From contig NC_092650.1 of NCBI RefSeq assembly GCF_032118995.1, forward strand, positions 4,960,001 to 5,024,000: a DNA stretch of 64,000 nucleotides, written 5' to 3'. The translations under genes were made by a program, and so were the position numbers. The notes under the pieces are model-generated. The model was not told where the DNA came from. It saw nothing but the letters and a program-made list of their open reading frames with translations, and did no database searches. Position 1 is the stretch's first letter. Each line of letters starts with the position of its first letter. Source of the DNA: Asterias amurensis (Eukaryota > Echinodermata > Asteroidea > Forcipulatida > Asteriidae). Positions 14,601 through 29,600 of this stretch are shown here, one piece after another.

Positions 14601-17600
14601 TTCGAGCTCCTTCTCTTCCTTCCTCCATGCTTCACCCATCAATCTTCTTTTTTCTAAGACACTTGACACTTTTGGTAATTGTCAAAGACCAATATTCTCA
14701 CTTGGGGTAACCCAGCAACGCATATAATAACAAGTCTGAGAAAATGTTGACTCAATTGGTCATCGAAGATGCAAAAGAATAATCACAGAAAAACAACCCT
14801 GTTGCACACAAATGTGTGTGCTTTCAGATGCCTTAAAAGGCATTCATAAATACCTCAGACAGTTTCGATATTCCTATTGGTGGAGAGCGCGTCACGTGGG
14901 TGTGTATAGATCTTTGTTTATGACCAGTAAAAAGTGTTGAAACATGGGCGTGACACGCGAGCTTGCACCTGCTCTTATAAGACAGTTTCTTCATTCCTAT
15001 TGGTCGAGAGCAATACCTTTCCCTTTCTCAAAAAAACTACGTTCTTTCAGGGGGGAGCCGTTTCTAAAAATGTTCTTTTATCAACAGCTCCCCATTAATC
15101 AACAGCTCCCCATTATTGCTTATTACAGAGTAAGTTTTTTTTATACGAACAATTATTTTTAGTAATAACCAATAGTGTCCAGTGCCGTTAAATGTTGAAG
15201 GTTTTGCTTTTGAAGTAAAAATTTGTAATATCTTTCGATCCTTACCTTCGCCGATAAGCCTCTGCACAATGCTTGCCATAGCTCGACACTCATCCAGGCC
15301 AGTTTCTGTGAAGTTGTAGTTTCCTGTATCAATCTTTAAATCTGACAAATAGTTTGGTCAAGGAATTTTTCACGAATTTTTGATAAAAGGAAATAATCCT
15401 GAAAGTTCTCTCGTCCACTTCCCCTAAATGAGCTAAGGCGATATGAAGACATGCTCGTTGTGTCTAAAAGGTTTGTATTTTGGTAATGAGGAAACTCAAA
15501 TTGCAAATACTTCAGTTGATGGCGGCATACAGAACATTAAGTGGGTGCGAAACGGGCAGAAACAGTTGGCTAACATTGTTATCAATATATTCACTGTTCA
15601 AACTAAAAGGAATAACATGAAAAGTGAACGCAAATATTGTTATATCATTGCAGAGAAAGATGGCAGATTAAGTAAAGACATTTCGTACATAATTGCCCCA
15701 AAATATTCCCCCTTTTAGGGCACAGTGTAGATACATTAATGTGTAAGGCATATGAATTGTTGGTTAGGGCACTAGAAAATGTGGGTACAAGTGCCCCTCC
15801 CCATTCCTGCAAGTTGCTATAGCATAGAGAAATACTGATGCTTCCCTCTAGATTAGGCGGTACATGTATTGTCATTCAGTATTGCACCTACTTGTAGTCA
15901 TACAAATAACACAGATAGAACTTTGGCCAGCAACAGTCGTGTCGCGAATAAAGGGTTAAATAGCTATCACCCGACATAGGCAGTTTTTAATCCAGCACAG
16001 ACAATCGTTAATGGCCCCTTTGGTAACAGATTCTTTGACGATTATGGCTACAAGGCGAGCTTGGTGGGGTTAGTCAACAACAAGGGGCTAGTCAACAACG
16101 CTACTAAAATTCCCGGGGACCGGGGAAGCTTCCATACTATTGAGAGAGTGCTGATATAGGTCACGTTGGTGTAGATACCACCACCATCGGGCACCCGACC
16201 AATATTTAAGGTGGCCTTTTTAAATCTGATCAAACATCAAGAAGGCTGTTTGTGGACAGGCTCATGGCTGCAGCTAGGGCCCGTCCGGCTGTTTGAACCC
16301 CGTGCTTGACTGAGGCCTGTGAAAGCCTCGGTAGGCGCCATTAGTCGTGGTTTCGCAAAAGTGGTTACAAACAATTTCTGCTTCACAACAATTTTTGCTT
16401 CAGACCGTTGGTTAGTCATATCCATGCAATATAAATGCAAGCTGTCCCTGAGAGCGAATTGAATATGATTAAGTATAAAGTAGGCCTATAATGCCCAACT
16501 GAATACAAATGCATTAAAAAGATGCAGTTCGATGATTTCACAAAGTATATACAAAGCAATATGTATTTGGATGAAACAAAAATTGGACAACTAAGGTTCA
16601 TAACCTGCGTCTGCTGTTTTTTTTAAACACAAATCTGATCATGCAAAAAGTGTTTACTCCAATGCTCTAACAAAGGACCTAACCTTGTGTAGAAGTATTC
16701 TCACGCTGCACGCAATCAAGAATCGATACCAGATGATCAATACAATCATTGGTAATCCGGCAAACCATTGTTGTGCATGAAAACATTCTTCAGAAATCAC
16801 CAACTATTCGATAACCTAGTTGTGTGAATACACCACGGTGTTCGATCAGTGACACGAAAAGCGTGACCAAAACCGTTAAATCTGGGCACGGATGTCCATA
16901 CAGCACAACAACTCACCGGAATAAGGTCACCAGGTAAAATATCATATTATGACACATCATCTGTGGCTGGTATCCTTTTTTGCTTAGCAGGAATTCTTAA
17001 TGTTTGTTTTGCGGTAAGAATTGGTTTGGTTTGCGGTAAGAATTCTTAACTAATAATTACTCAATGAAACCGGGCCCTGTCCTTAATGCAATACAAAGTA
17101 CTACCACAAACAGAAACGGGTACCAGGCGAAATACCACGTCTCGTTTTTAGTATGGTAATAATAATATCGAAGTCTTATATAGCGCACGTACCTACCAAA
17201 CAAGGTACTCAAGGCGCTGAGTATATACAAACTTTCAGAAAGATAGGTTATTGCAGTGATGAATTCTGAGACCCAATTATTTAGCACCTTATAAGGGTTT
17301 ACAAGGTGCTACCCAAGTCCGAATACCGTTCTACACGCAGCAACGGACCAAGAGCAATTCCCAAGGGCGTGGTCTTCTGGGAACAGATCATCACTTCCAA
17401 AGTTTAAACTATTGGCAGCTAAATGCTCATTTTATATATTTAGATCCCAATAGAACTACACATTTCCCATCGAGTGGTGATTGATAATATCATGCAGCAA
17501 TTTTGCTCCGACACATAGTTCGTTTGTGCTTATTCTTGATCGAAATGTGTTGTGTCCATCTCTCAGCATGGGTCCTGAAACCACATACGTCTTCGACCAA

Positions 17601-20600
17601 CCAAACTCAGTGGACCAATCACAGATCCGTACAGGGGGGTCATTGACCAACCAGAGTGAAGGCATGCAGTAAATCGCAGGCGTTAAACCACCACATTACT
17701 TTGAAATGGCCCCAATCTACCTGTATGACAAATAAAACAAGATGGCAGGCGAACAAATGCCTGAACTCAGAACTATGAACACAGATTCCAAATCCGTCTT
17801 GAAGATTAACTTCTATGGATGGTGGTGGATAACAAAAAAGTGTGGCTACTTTGAGATTTCGCTCCGAGTTGTGCGAGAGACCTGGGATTATTGTATTGAT
17901 TTTCTTAGAAATCCCAGTATCTCAGAGGGTGCCCATTCCTGCGGAGCATGTACTCCTTTCGTGTGGGTGGATAAGTGATGAAGCCCAGTCACAAAGGGTA
18001 TCTGGGCGTGGTTTATACGAATTTATAGCAAAAGGGTTTCTGGTGGGGAAAAAAAACTAACAAATAATGGCATGTTGTTTTGACCCAAGCAGGGCCTTCC
18101 TTGGAGGCTACAATGGTTTCACAACAGATCCAAACTTCAGGTCTGTGTTTTTCTTAATGATGGTTAAAAAACTCTGATTGAATCCAGCTTTTCAAGAGCC
18201 TTTCAAAAGAACTCCATCCAATTGTTGTTAAGCGCCTCTCAAAGAGCTTGGTGTGTGATTGGGTTTCGGTTGATAAAGGACATGGTCGATATCACTTAAT
18301 AATGGTTCTATAATAGATGTTAAATTTGCATTGGGGATAAAGAATATTAATTTTGGTTTTTTACCCATACACCGATGTGTGTTAGCATTGTATACTCAGT
18401 ACTTTCCCGAGTCCTGTGACAAAATATCACAGGCATGTGATATAAAATGGTTCTAACCATGGAGGGTCCTGCTACTCTTTTTGACGTTATTAAAACGTTA
18501 GACTAGTCCTAAGTTAGGACGATTAGCTAGTCCCAACTCCGTAGCTCTTTCTAAAATCCACAGAAGCTGTATAACCAATGCAATTGCGGGAACAACACTG
18601 TGTTGAAATATCACATACTGGAAATGCGTTCTAAATATTATGTCAGGGTTTGGTGAATCTAACACTTTGAATGGTGTCCCTGTGGTAGGTCTACGTTGGA
18701 TTTTGTTGACATTCCTGACTGTATTTCCTTCATTACTAATCCATACATTGCCCTTTGCAAACGGCATTGACGGGTAACGCTATTTCAAGGTTGAACTTAC
18801 AAGAGAGAGTCAACCGCGTGTAAGTCCTTTGGGTTCAAACGAGTCAAAAGTTGAGAAGATGACCTTACGTTCAAGTTTAATTATAAGGTATTGCCCGTGG
18901 CTGGTCCTGCGTTCGTGATAACCATGGATTTCTGTCCCATTCGAATCACCGTGGTCCAGTGGTTAGAGTGCAGGACTTGCAATCACAAGGTTGTGGGTTC
19001 GAATTTCCCAGTTAACCGCGGATTTCAAAATGACTGGAATAATAAGTATTGCCGTCTAGTTACTGAATCACAATTTCCTGATTTGTGCGATTCATAATCA
19101 TAGACGTTAAACCAAAGTTTGTATGAGAGAGATTGGCTGTTGTGGTAGTTTGCCGAGTTCCCTTTCCAAACAAACAACCGTGGATAGAACAAAGTGTAGC
19201 CCTGGTATTGGTGGGACGCTATATATAGTCTCCGTTGCACTGCAATGGGAGAATCCTGCCTGGGCTAGAAGGTGTAGCTAACTGATATTCTTGTTTTCTG
19301 CTTCATTGCGAAGTTGGTTAATCATATATTACGTCAACCAGACATGTAGGTGATACAATATGTATTTCTGTGTTAGATGACATGCATTGTATTATACATG
19401 TACACCAATATCACATTTTAATGAGTCAATTGATAATTAGGGACATTTTAATCGCTTCTTTAGAGTTGTGCATCAGTGTACCTGCCAACTTTGACCAGTG
19501 AACTTACCCTTTTCACTTAAACAATATGGTAGTGTTTTTAAATCTTCACTCGAGATTTATTTGGCGCCCAATCCGTTCATATGCACAAGAAGGTGCACAA
19601 TATAATACGATGGAATGGTTAACAAGTAACCCAGGCTTAGTTTACACATTATGATTTTGTAGTCCTGGCGAAAAATGGTAAACAACCACTTGGTTAAACA
19701 ACTTTTTATGGTTTGACTTGAACTCTGCGGGATACCGCAGGGGTGCAACCACTAGAAAGGAACAGCGTTGTATTGTTGCGGGCATGCGTAATACTGTCGC
19801 CAAGCTGTATTAAACATCTAAGTCCGCATGAGTGGTCCGCGTTTACCTAAAATAACTAAAAAGCCCGTGTAAGTTTGAAGGTAATTTATCAACAGATTGA
19901 AAAACACAAAACTGAAATATTCTTTCTTTGGTGGGTATTTTTTTTTCTTTTTTTCTCAAAGTTGATTTCTATCATTGCATGTCGATACGGTGGATGATTT
20001 TGGGTTCACACGGGGAAGGTCTTCTGGAATAGCCTGTCTAGGTCAACTCTTTGATTGATGATGTATAGTAGCATGCCATAGCTTGGATTTTAAGCTACAT
20101 TCACTAGATACCACAACAGCAAACTGAATAGGTACTATCTAAGCTAGGTCCACTGCGCATGCCTCAATATTGTAACTTTAATGTACTTTATACCTTCTCT
20201 ATTTTTTTCGAGTTCATTTGTGTAAGTAAAAAAGATAAACCTAAAAATCAGCCTACGCCTCTTTTTAGTACCGGTATAATGTATGCATAAATACACAACC
20301 ATAAATAAACAATCGTAACGCACTACTTTGTCTCGAAAATCACCTGTTTCAAATGGGGTTTTTCTTCATCACGTTAATTCGAAAGAAAAGAATTTTGGGA
20401 CGGTATTCAGAACTTTTTGCGACATGCATTGGCGACTTGTGATTTAGGCAGTCGGTTAGGAGAAAAGCTCATCATATGAGGATTTTGATTTCAAAGTTCC
20501 AACCAAAGGATGTCTAACCACTCCATATATCAAACCACAGAACATGGTAGGCCTATGCCTAGTCCAAGCCACCAGACATCCAATCACAAAACATCTTAAC

Positions 20601-23600
20601 TCACAGAAAAAGAACATCTCGAAATCAATTCCATTGATATTTCAGACTTTGGATTTTTATAAAATACCGGTTATTATATCTAAAACTGGTTTCGATGGCC
20701 TTGTAACACATAAAATGAAAATTGTTCCGACATTGCCCCACAGCAGTGTTGAAATTTTATAACAAGCGGCTGTTAGCCTTCGTGGAGAATTGTATAGTAC
20801 ACTCGCAGATCTGCATGTAAAACAAATTGTCGGCGTATGGCCATGGGCTATTCAGTTCCCAGCGTTTTTGAAAGGAGTTGTGCACGCGGAACGGGTATTT
20901 TCTTTTTCTATAGCAAGATATTTACGTGGATCGATCGTAGCCATTATGGTTGGCTCCAGATTGTTGTGAATGGTTCAGTTCCCTGGATTATCAGATCTGT
21001 GGCTCTCTACAGCCAGGGATGGCAGCTCTTTTCATTGTTGTGGAGAAAAGACTTGATCAATATTTCTTAAACCTACATGCTGTTGTTCGATAACGAGCTG
21101 AATGCGAAATTTTGTCATGATTTGTGTAGTTGTTAATGGATACATCTGTGATTGCTGCAGTGGGTTCGTCTGGTTTGGTCGTTAGGTTTTCAGTTTGTAA
21201 TTTGTGTCGTCTGAGTGGTTTATTTTAATGATATTCATAAAAATGTACAAGTGAAAAGCACTGTTCTAGAATTTGCAAGGGTCGTGAGTTCGAATCCCAT
21301 CCGAATAATATGGCTGCGATTGGGAAAGTATTTAGTAGATAGTGTAACACACATCAGTGTATGGGTAAAGAAAATAATATAAAGTGAAAATCAGTTTTGG
21401 GAGTCATGTGCATAAAACTGCACCTTGGGTATAAAAATAGCAAAACCAACGTCCAGGGAAAAATATAGCCTACACCCAAACAAATCAATATCGGTTATGT
21501 CTTCGAAAAGTAATCACTGCATGGGGACCTGAGACAAAATGGAACTTAAATTGATAAGTCTATGCGTTCATCTAGTAACAAAAAAAAACGTAAAAGGACC
21601 ATTTAGTTGGATTATCTATAAAGGACAATACTATTAAATGAGATTACACGGTCATTTTAGTCATTACTTTCATTTAACCAAATGCAGACCGTTCTTGACT
21701 TAAGCAGACGTTAAGTCCATACTTCACGCGAGCATACACTGAACAAAAAACCTATAGGTAAATATTGGCCCACCATTTTGCTTAAAACAAATGCAAATAG
21801 GCCATGATAAATTGTACAAAGAGAAGTTTGTGCAACAGGTGTTGCAACCACACGGTGCAGAGTGTGTTCAGAGCGGGACTGTGCAGTGTCTCGCGCATGG
21901 ACCATTCCATATGTCACAACGCACATCCTGTGCATATCTAATTAAGCTTTGAAAAAGAGCGTATTGTATTTTCTTTATAAATCCATATTTCCATATAATA
22001 GGTTTATGGTAATGACATGCCTAATGTGTGATACACGTGTAACAACAAATGAAGAACTGGGTTGGAGTTGACCATTACTCAAAACTATTTGGCGGCAAGA
22101 CGTCAGTTTCGGGTCCCTAGACGTGTTAATACATTTATACTTCATGATATAAAACACAATCGAACATAGACTATTGGTAATAATTAATTTCACAAGAGAT
22201 GCACCAATCAGTTTGCGAGTTGAGTATTTTGTAAGGTACGAAGTTTTATATACATGGGCCTACACACAATGCATTGAGTTGTCCTGATGAGACGAACTTA
22301 GCTCTTACATAATTGAATAAATATAGATGTTTAAGTCAATATTTCTCTGGTTACCTTTCAAACCTAATCAAACATTCCTTACCACAACGTCACTTCGCAC
22401 CATAGAAAACTTTCTCTCATTTCAATTCAAAGGATACAATCTGCCATGTCCTTGACCGTGGTAATTGTGGTGGCACCCGGATGGAACTTGTGTAGCTCCT
22501 TTCTCAGATCGAAGAAGGAGTGGAAGAATTCTGGAAGCTCGACATTCTTGTTGAGTGACTGCGGGTGTATACATTGTCGTATGTGGAGCTGTCCATCTGT
22601 GATGAGACAAAGTGTGTTTCCCTGGCTCAAGTTCAACTCCTTGTATAGGTAATCTTCGAACTGAGAAGAGAAGTTAAGAGCAAGAGTTCAGAATGAGATA
22701 GACAGTGTATAATGGTGCAAAATCTCAAAAGCAAAATTTGCCAACAATTATTCCAAAGATTATTGCAACTTTAAAAATATATATCAGTATATACAGGGGA
22801 TGTAATCTAGAGCAAATTAAAGAGTGATTTGCATACCAACAGAAAAACAAAACAATATATAAAGCCAGTCGTAAGCAATTCATTCTTCAGTCATACTGCA
22901 CAAAAAAATTCTTTGAGATGCGGTAGCTCGGATATTCATAAGGAGTTTCAGAGTTTGGGAACGGCTTCTGTAACACGATCGTCATTAGGGTGTGGTGGTT
23001 TTAGGGACACGGCCCGAACAAATTGTCAGAGATCAGTTTTAAGCCTGATATGTTGGATTACTAAACCAAGTGACACTTGTGATAAAACACCTGTGAATTG
23101 AACCTATTGGTCATCGAAGTTGCATGAAAACGATGGGAGAATAAAACACCATCGCTGATTGTTTACAATTGTGGGCTTTTATGTCCGAGAAAGGCTTCAT
23201 CGGCTTTTGGAGGAGGGACCCCCTCCTTTAAAATTGGACAACGCATCCCAAGTAAACATTTTGATGTCTTAATAAAATCGGTATTAAATGTTTGCCGTTC
23301 GCTAGTCCTTTTTCAAAAACTTAATAATGTTCTGCGTTTGCCAATTAAAATTGAGCGGTTGTTTAATTTTCAAAGAAATCGCAGTTCCTCCGCACCCTGT
23401 AACCGCCACGCCCACGAGCCACGGCAATCCTTGACGCCCACTTATTGATACATCACAGGTCAAGCTAAAGTTACTTTTAAGTTGTGACCATGAAAAGCCA
23501 CTCCGTTGGTTGGTTGTTCCCCGGGAGCTCAAAACGACCAAGAGACAGGGTAGACGACTTCCAAACACATTACATTTAAATGATAATTCCGGTATATATC

Positions 23601-26600
23601 TGAAACGACTAGGGCGTATAGTGTAACGCTGTTCCGACTCAGTGAATCCTTTCGACGAGGGTGCTGGAATTTGGTATTTTGCGGTTGAGTTGGGAAATTA
23701 GATTTTGGTAGTTTGTCTGATTGTGAATAATGGATCCGTGGGCCGTCTTTTATAATAGTTTCAAAAGGCACTGGGCTGAAATTAAAGCCCGTCCCATCTC
23801 AATGAAATTAACTGGTAATCCGTAGTTGTTAATTATGTTAATGCATAAAAAGTGCACCCTTTTACGAGTGTACGGTTCAATTCAAACTCAAGGTTAACGA
23901 TAAGTTCGGTTCTTGTATCCGTGCACAAATCGAACACCCTGGCCCCTCCCTTTCCCACCCGAACAAAACAAACAAACAAACAACAGTGACCACAAAACAC
24001 CAGCCACAGTTGTGACCGATTTTGATTTCATGCTCAGCAGTCATTCCTACTGAGTCATCGAAAATAGTATTGTTTTAATGAGATGCATATTGTCAGCTGT
24101 GTTCTCTTACGAACACATTGCAGCAAACCTCTAAAAGGTATGATTTTTTTTGAAAATACAATCCAACAATTGACTATTGCAAAAACAAGCCTTGTGTTTA
24201 ACCAGGATACGACCAGCTGTTATCTAACGAAGAAATACCTGTTTTGCAAACAACCCTTAAAGGCAGTGGACACTATTGGTAATTACTAAAAATAATTATT
24301 AGCATAAATTCTTACTTGGTAGTGAGTTATGGTAACTACTCAAAATAATTATTAGCATAAAACCTTACTTGGTAGTGAGTTATGGGGAGAGGCTGAGAGT
24401 ATAAAACATTGTGAGAAACGGCTCCCTTTGAACTGACGTAGTTTACGACGAGAAAGAAGTAATTTTCCACGAATTTGATTTCGAGACCTCAAGTTTAGAA
24501 TCTGAGGTCTCGAAATCAAGCATATATGAATGCAAACATCTCCATGTGATAAGAGCGTTTTTTCTCTAATAGTTATCTCGCAACTTCAATGGCCAATTGA
24601 GCTCAGATTTTCACAGGTTTGTTATTGTATGCATATGTTGAGATACACCAAGTGGGAAGACGTGTCTTTGGCAATTACCAATAGTGCCCAGTGTCTTAAA
24701 AAGTTAGCTGCCATTTTTTTTAAGAGAATGCAATCCGACTACATGTATTATTGCAAAAACAAGTTTTGTGTCAAAGTTTGCTCTGGGCAAAATACAACAG
24801 TAATTTACCAAAAACACGTCTATTTATCACATTATATTGGGATCGCATATCTTTATCTCATGGATCACAATTACAACATCGATTAAGCCTACTAGTTATG
24901 CAATTGTGAAGGACTTCGAAACCCTTTGTCCAAAAAGAGCACTTCAATTCGGGTTTTTCAATTAAAAGATAGTTTAACAACACAACACAACACCGGGATT
25001 TTGAGTTTAAATGCATTGAAATATAACCTGAATGTGGTACCAATTTCTGTTGCAAATATAGCTTTAAAACAATTAGTACCAACGCATTGGAAGTCTACGA
25101 AAAATGCTATACCAGCACATTTCCCGAGAATATTATAATTCGCTCAGAGCGGATATTCATTACTGCAAGGTTCTTCACGAACCCACCATTTGTATCCTGT
25201 GATTGCAAATGAATATATTTATAGTTTTTACATTTTGAGCAAAGCTGTCCGTCTTTCAAGTTTTGTCGTTTGGCTTCTATCGTCAAGCTTTTAAAAAATT
25301 CTCTTGAAGAAACTAAACACTTTCTTATTTCTCAACTTAGGTTGGTTGTTGTGCTTCGTCTTTAAAGTGAGGTAGTTACTCCTAGAACAAAAACCTACAG
25401 TGTGCCTCTGATTCGTGGGTTACGTATGCTAATTAATCAGGTGGTATGGACAAATCTGCATAACTGTAATAATGCTGGTAGTATCAGAAGCACACACCGA
25501 AAATTACAAACGCAAAGGTCTATATAGGCCTACGTCTATAACGCTTTGGTGATGTTCGAAAAAAAGAAAACTGCATAATAGATATTATGTGTTTTAATTT
25601 GAAAGCTTACTTTCTTTTTATACATCTAATATCAGTGACAAATACCAGTCTGCTGTACTTAAATGAGCCCGAGTCCAGCTGAAAAACTATATGAATTTAT
25701 TGAAGTTTTGTCAAATTGAAATAAATGTTGGAATACTCATGGCATAAACAATTGCGTCATGAATATAAACGCCTTTAGAATTCCTCCACCTTAAAAAGTT
25801 TTCTTAATTTGTGCAACGTTTCTTTATCGCACTGAATATAATTATTGGAGACACCACCAATTCTTGTTAGTACAATATTATGCATCGTATCCAACAGTGG
25901 CCTTGCCACAAAGTGATTTTTGTGTCGTTGTGTATGAATAACATCTTTTCCATTTTTCATCTCATTTTCCTGTGGATCCCCCAAAAAATATCAACAACGG
26001 AGTTTACAAAATACCACAATAATGAGAGCGTGTGTATGATCGAAGCGCTTGTTTCCGTTCCGGAAACACCCACTTCTTATGAAAGGATTGAAAAACAAAC
26101 GCACCCTTCCCGCGCGTGCCGCATGCCACGCAAACATGGCACAGCACGTGCTAAAAGCTTCAATTAAAACGACGCCCTTCCAACCGCCTCTCCCGGCCGC
26201 TGCCAACAGCCCTATCTATCTTGATGGGTTTACGGTACTATTAACAACTCATTACCATTGTCGCTGTAATTAAATTTCTGTCTGATAACTCGCGGTGGTC
26301 CCGCGGCGTATTGGGTTTGTGTTAAAACATGTTTGACTGTCCCGTCTCATCAGACCGAGATGCAACATGTTGCTGGGATGTAATTACAAACCGGGGAGAA
26401 TAAAAGTATATAATTATTTTGTAGTTTGAGATAGGGCTCCTGAAATCTAAATGGTGATTAATAAAAATGTGATAAAGCCTGTTACATCCACATCTCGCCT
26501 CAATTATTTCAGGCTGTTCCGCGGTTGTGGTTCTTTGGGTATTATTTTAAGATGGTTCCTGTTTCTATAAGTACACAGTTGTGGTATTAAAACGACTGGG

Positions 26601-29600
26601 AGATAAACTACTGCTCTACTCAAACATAATGAGCTTAGGCCTATTGTGTGACGATCAATGGAGAGTGGATTACTCTTTGGAACAAGGACAAATCGTTAAA
26701 CAGAATCCAATATACTTCCTTATGATACACATCCCGGTTTTATTGCACATTATCTTGACCGATTGCCTATAACTGAGAATCGAAACATGGCCCAATTTCA
26801 TAGAGCTGCTTTGAGCAGAACTATTTAAAACAAAAATACAAATAGTGTAGCGTCAAATAGTACATTTGAAAATGTATTTAGCTTGGTAATATTAATCTGA
26901 TAAGCATTATAACTTGTTTTGTGCTTAAAAGCAGCTCTTTAAAATTGTTGCCTGGTAGTGTGCTCCAATATTTAAAGACGTCTTTAAAATCTGAACAAGT
27001 TGTACCTGTGCATCTTCTGTTCAAGTCACCCATTTATTATTGTATATAGTCATTCTGTTTTCCATTTTATAGACAACCCAACGCATGTTCGGTTGAGTAT
27101 GCTGTTTTATGCAAATGTTTTCATGCATGCTGGTCTATGCAAATTGACAACCCCGGGAACAATGCATTTGCAGCTGACGCAAAAATGTCCATTTCATTCA
27201 ATAATCCATTAACAATGAGACTAAACCCGGAACTTCTATTTTTAAATAGAACAAATGAAACCAACAGTTATAATAATATCCAGTTGTCCAATTAATAGGG
27301 TTTTTCTTCATAACTTGTTGAATAAGTTAGACCTTATGTTGTCCGAAATGACGGTAAATTGTTAACTGCATTAATTGAAGCACAATAACTGAAGAATTTG
27401 GTTGAACAGCAGTTGTCATGGAATGACTCACAGTTATAGAAATAATAAATGTGGTAGTACTTTACAGACTAACCGATTTCATAAAAACTATATGAATTTC
27501 CGTAGCAACAACTATAGGCCTACTTCATAGTTTTAGCTATGTTCTTAGTATTGTAACGATTACACAGTTCAGAGTTGAAATAGCACGGCGGACACAATCT
27601 TAAAGACATGTGCACGTTTGGTAATTGGTATCTCAACATATGCACAAAATAACAAACCTGTGAAAACTTGAACTCAACTGGTCGTCGAAGTTGCGAGGTA
27701 ATAATGGAAAGAAAAAACTTTGTCACACAAAGTTGGGTGCTTTCAGATGCTTGATTTCGGCACCTCAAAATCTAATTCTGTGGTCTCGAAATCAAATTCA
27801 AATAATTATTTTAGTGGAAAATTATTTCTTTCTCGAAAACTAAGTTACTTCAGAGGGAGCCGTTTCTCACAATGTTTTATACTTTTAGCAGCTCTACATT
27901 GCTTAGCTTGTTGCCATGTAAGTTTTATGCTGACAATTATTTTAAGCCTACCATTGCATAGTGCCCAGTGCCTATAAGAGGTGCGCAGAACACCTTTGAA
28001 TGAGTGTAGCTATCCACAAACCTCAACCTAAACAGCTTGTCATTAATGACTGATTTCACCCTTCTTGAAATTTCACAATCTTAATGGTATTTGTTCTAAT
28101 CCTTACCTGCTGGAGAACTTTCTCCATCTTGGCAGCTCCCTTGAAGACATCTCGCTGAACCCCAAGGGCCTTGCACAGGTCATCAGATACTTCGACAGTG
28201 TCCGAGTCTGGCCTCACAAATGACTGTTTAATGAAACCCACCAACTGCACAGATAGAAAAGAATAAAAAGAGGAAGAGATTAACAAACTATAGAAAATGA
28301 TTCTAGATAGGGAAGACTTTCGTGGAACTGTATTTCTAGTTTAGAATTATTTTTCGTCCGACAGTTGAACTTTTCATGGTGCAGGCGATGTCGAAAGGTA
28401 TTTTGTTGTAGGCCCACGTTTAGAGAAACAATTTGCAAGAAGTAAATGACATACCAAACATAAACTCAAACATAAATGCATCTTTTTAACGAAAATCGTT
28501 TTTAACAATCGGGGATGTGGTTCAAAAACATTTCCGATTGGGCTGATGACAAGCATTATTCCGTAAACCCTAATCCTTTAATTATGTTTTTTTTAAAGAA
28601 AACAGAGGTCGGGAGGCAAATCTGGGGAATCTTGTTATGAACTGATTTCTTTAAGCAGACCATTAGGTAGCCCCCTCATACAATTTGTGCTTAGAGGGGG
28701 TTGGGCTGAATAGGCTATTCAATGAAGCAGTATAGATGCACCCCATGGTATAGGGCAATCAAAACTGCTTTATTATTCAGATACATTCATTGTTGAGATA
28801 GCTTCACTCTCCATGTGTATAGGGGATGTATTGTGATCAGCTTGGATTATTAGCTACCACCAAGAAATGGTGGGCGTCTGCGTTTACTTCCTCGGATGAA
28901 TAAGGAAACCCACAAATAAGAAAAGATGCGAGCTTACTGCGAATTTCTGTCCATTCAAGACAACATTTTAAGGATTTGGCAGAGTGGGCGAGGGAGAAGA
29001 ATTAACGGTGCCCGGTTTTTGATTATTTCTGCAAAAGAAGCCATGTGACAACAATCACTTTTAATATGATGCCACATGCAGGGAAGCCAGAAAAAAAAAG
29101 TTTTAAGATTGAACATTACTTGTACACACTGGTTGAACAAATAAGTTTTTTTTTTCAAATAGTTTTGTAGCAGTATAAGCAACTATACAGAGATAGATTG
29201 ATATAGTATAAATAGTATGAAAGCAATTATAATATCGGTGCACAACAACGTTTCCCAAACAACAGCTGAAAAAGATATATTTTATACCCAGGTGTTGACT
29301 TGCAATTTTAGAAAATTAATTCATCGGAAACAACAACGAAATAACACTATAAAGGGTTTTAAATAACACTAAAAAAAAGAAAACCTATAATTAAATGATG
29401 TAACAGAATCAACTGGTGACATTCATTGAAAAAGATGCACAAGTGTGACTGTGAAATTCACATCATTTTTGATCCAGTTAATGGAGTATTTAGGGCATTA
29501 CTCAAAGGCCGAATGAACCGGAAGGGCGAAGCAAAAAATGCCCCGTATCTGACCCATACACTGCCTCCAGTTCTCTCAAACAATGTTGCCCATCCAATCC

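Larger units (their letters stand above)
15342..22437 (-). other. ESRP intron 3 (7.1 kb)
   Basis: Largest intron. It contains SINE pieces (17155, 18300, 18945, 21262). No exon or foreign gene is recognised elsewhere, and open frames up to about 90 codons look like chance. Confidence 0.5.
22661..28106 (-). other. ESRP intron 2 (5.4 kb)
   Basis: Holds an M1 remnant near 23040-23160 (TATTGGTCATCGAAGTTGCA), an M1 copy at 24257, an M3/M1 copy at 27600 and a piece of the CAATTTCATAGAGC element at 26789. No extra exon is recognised. Confidence 0.55.

Noticed and set aside
18945..19015. Functional tRNA gene on the plus strand
   Set aside because: Same reasoning: poor stems, and a second copy with the identical downstream body at 48710.
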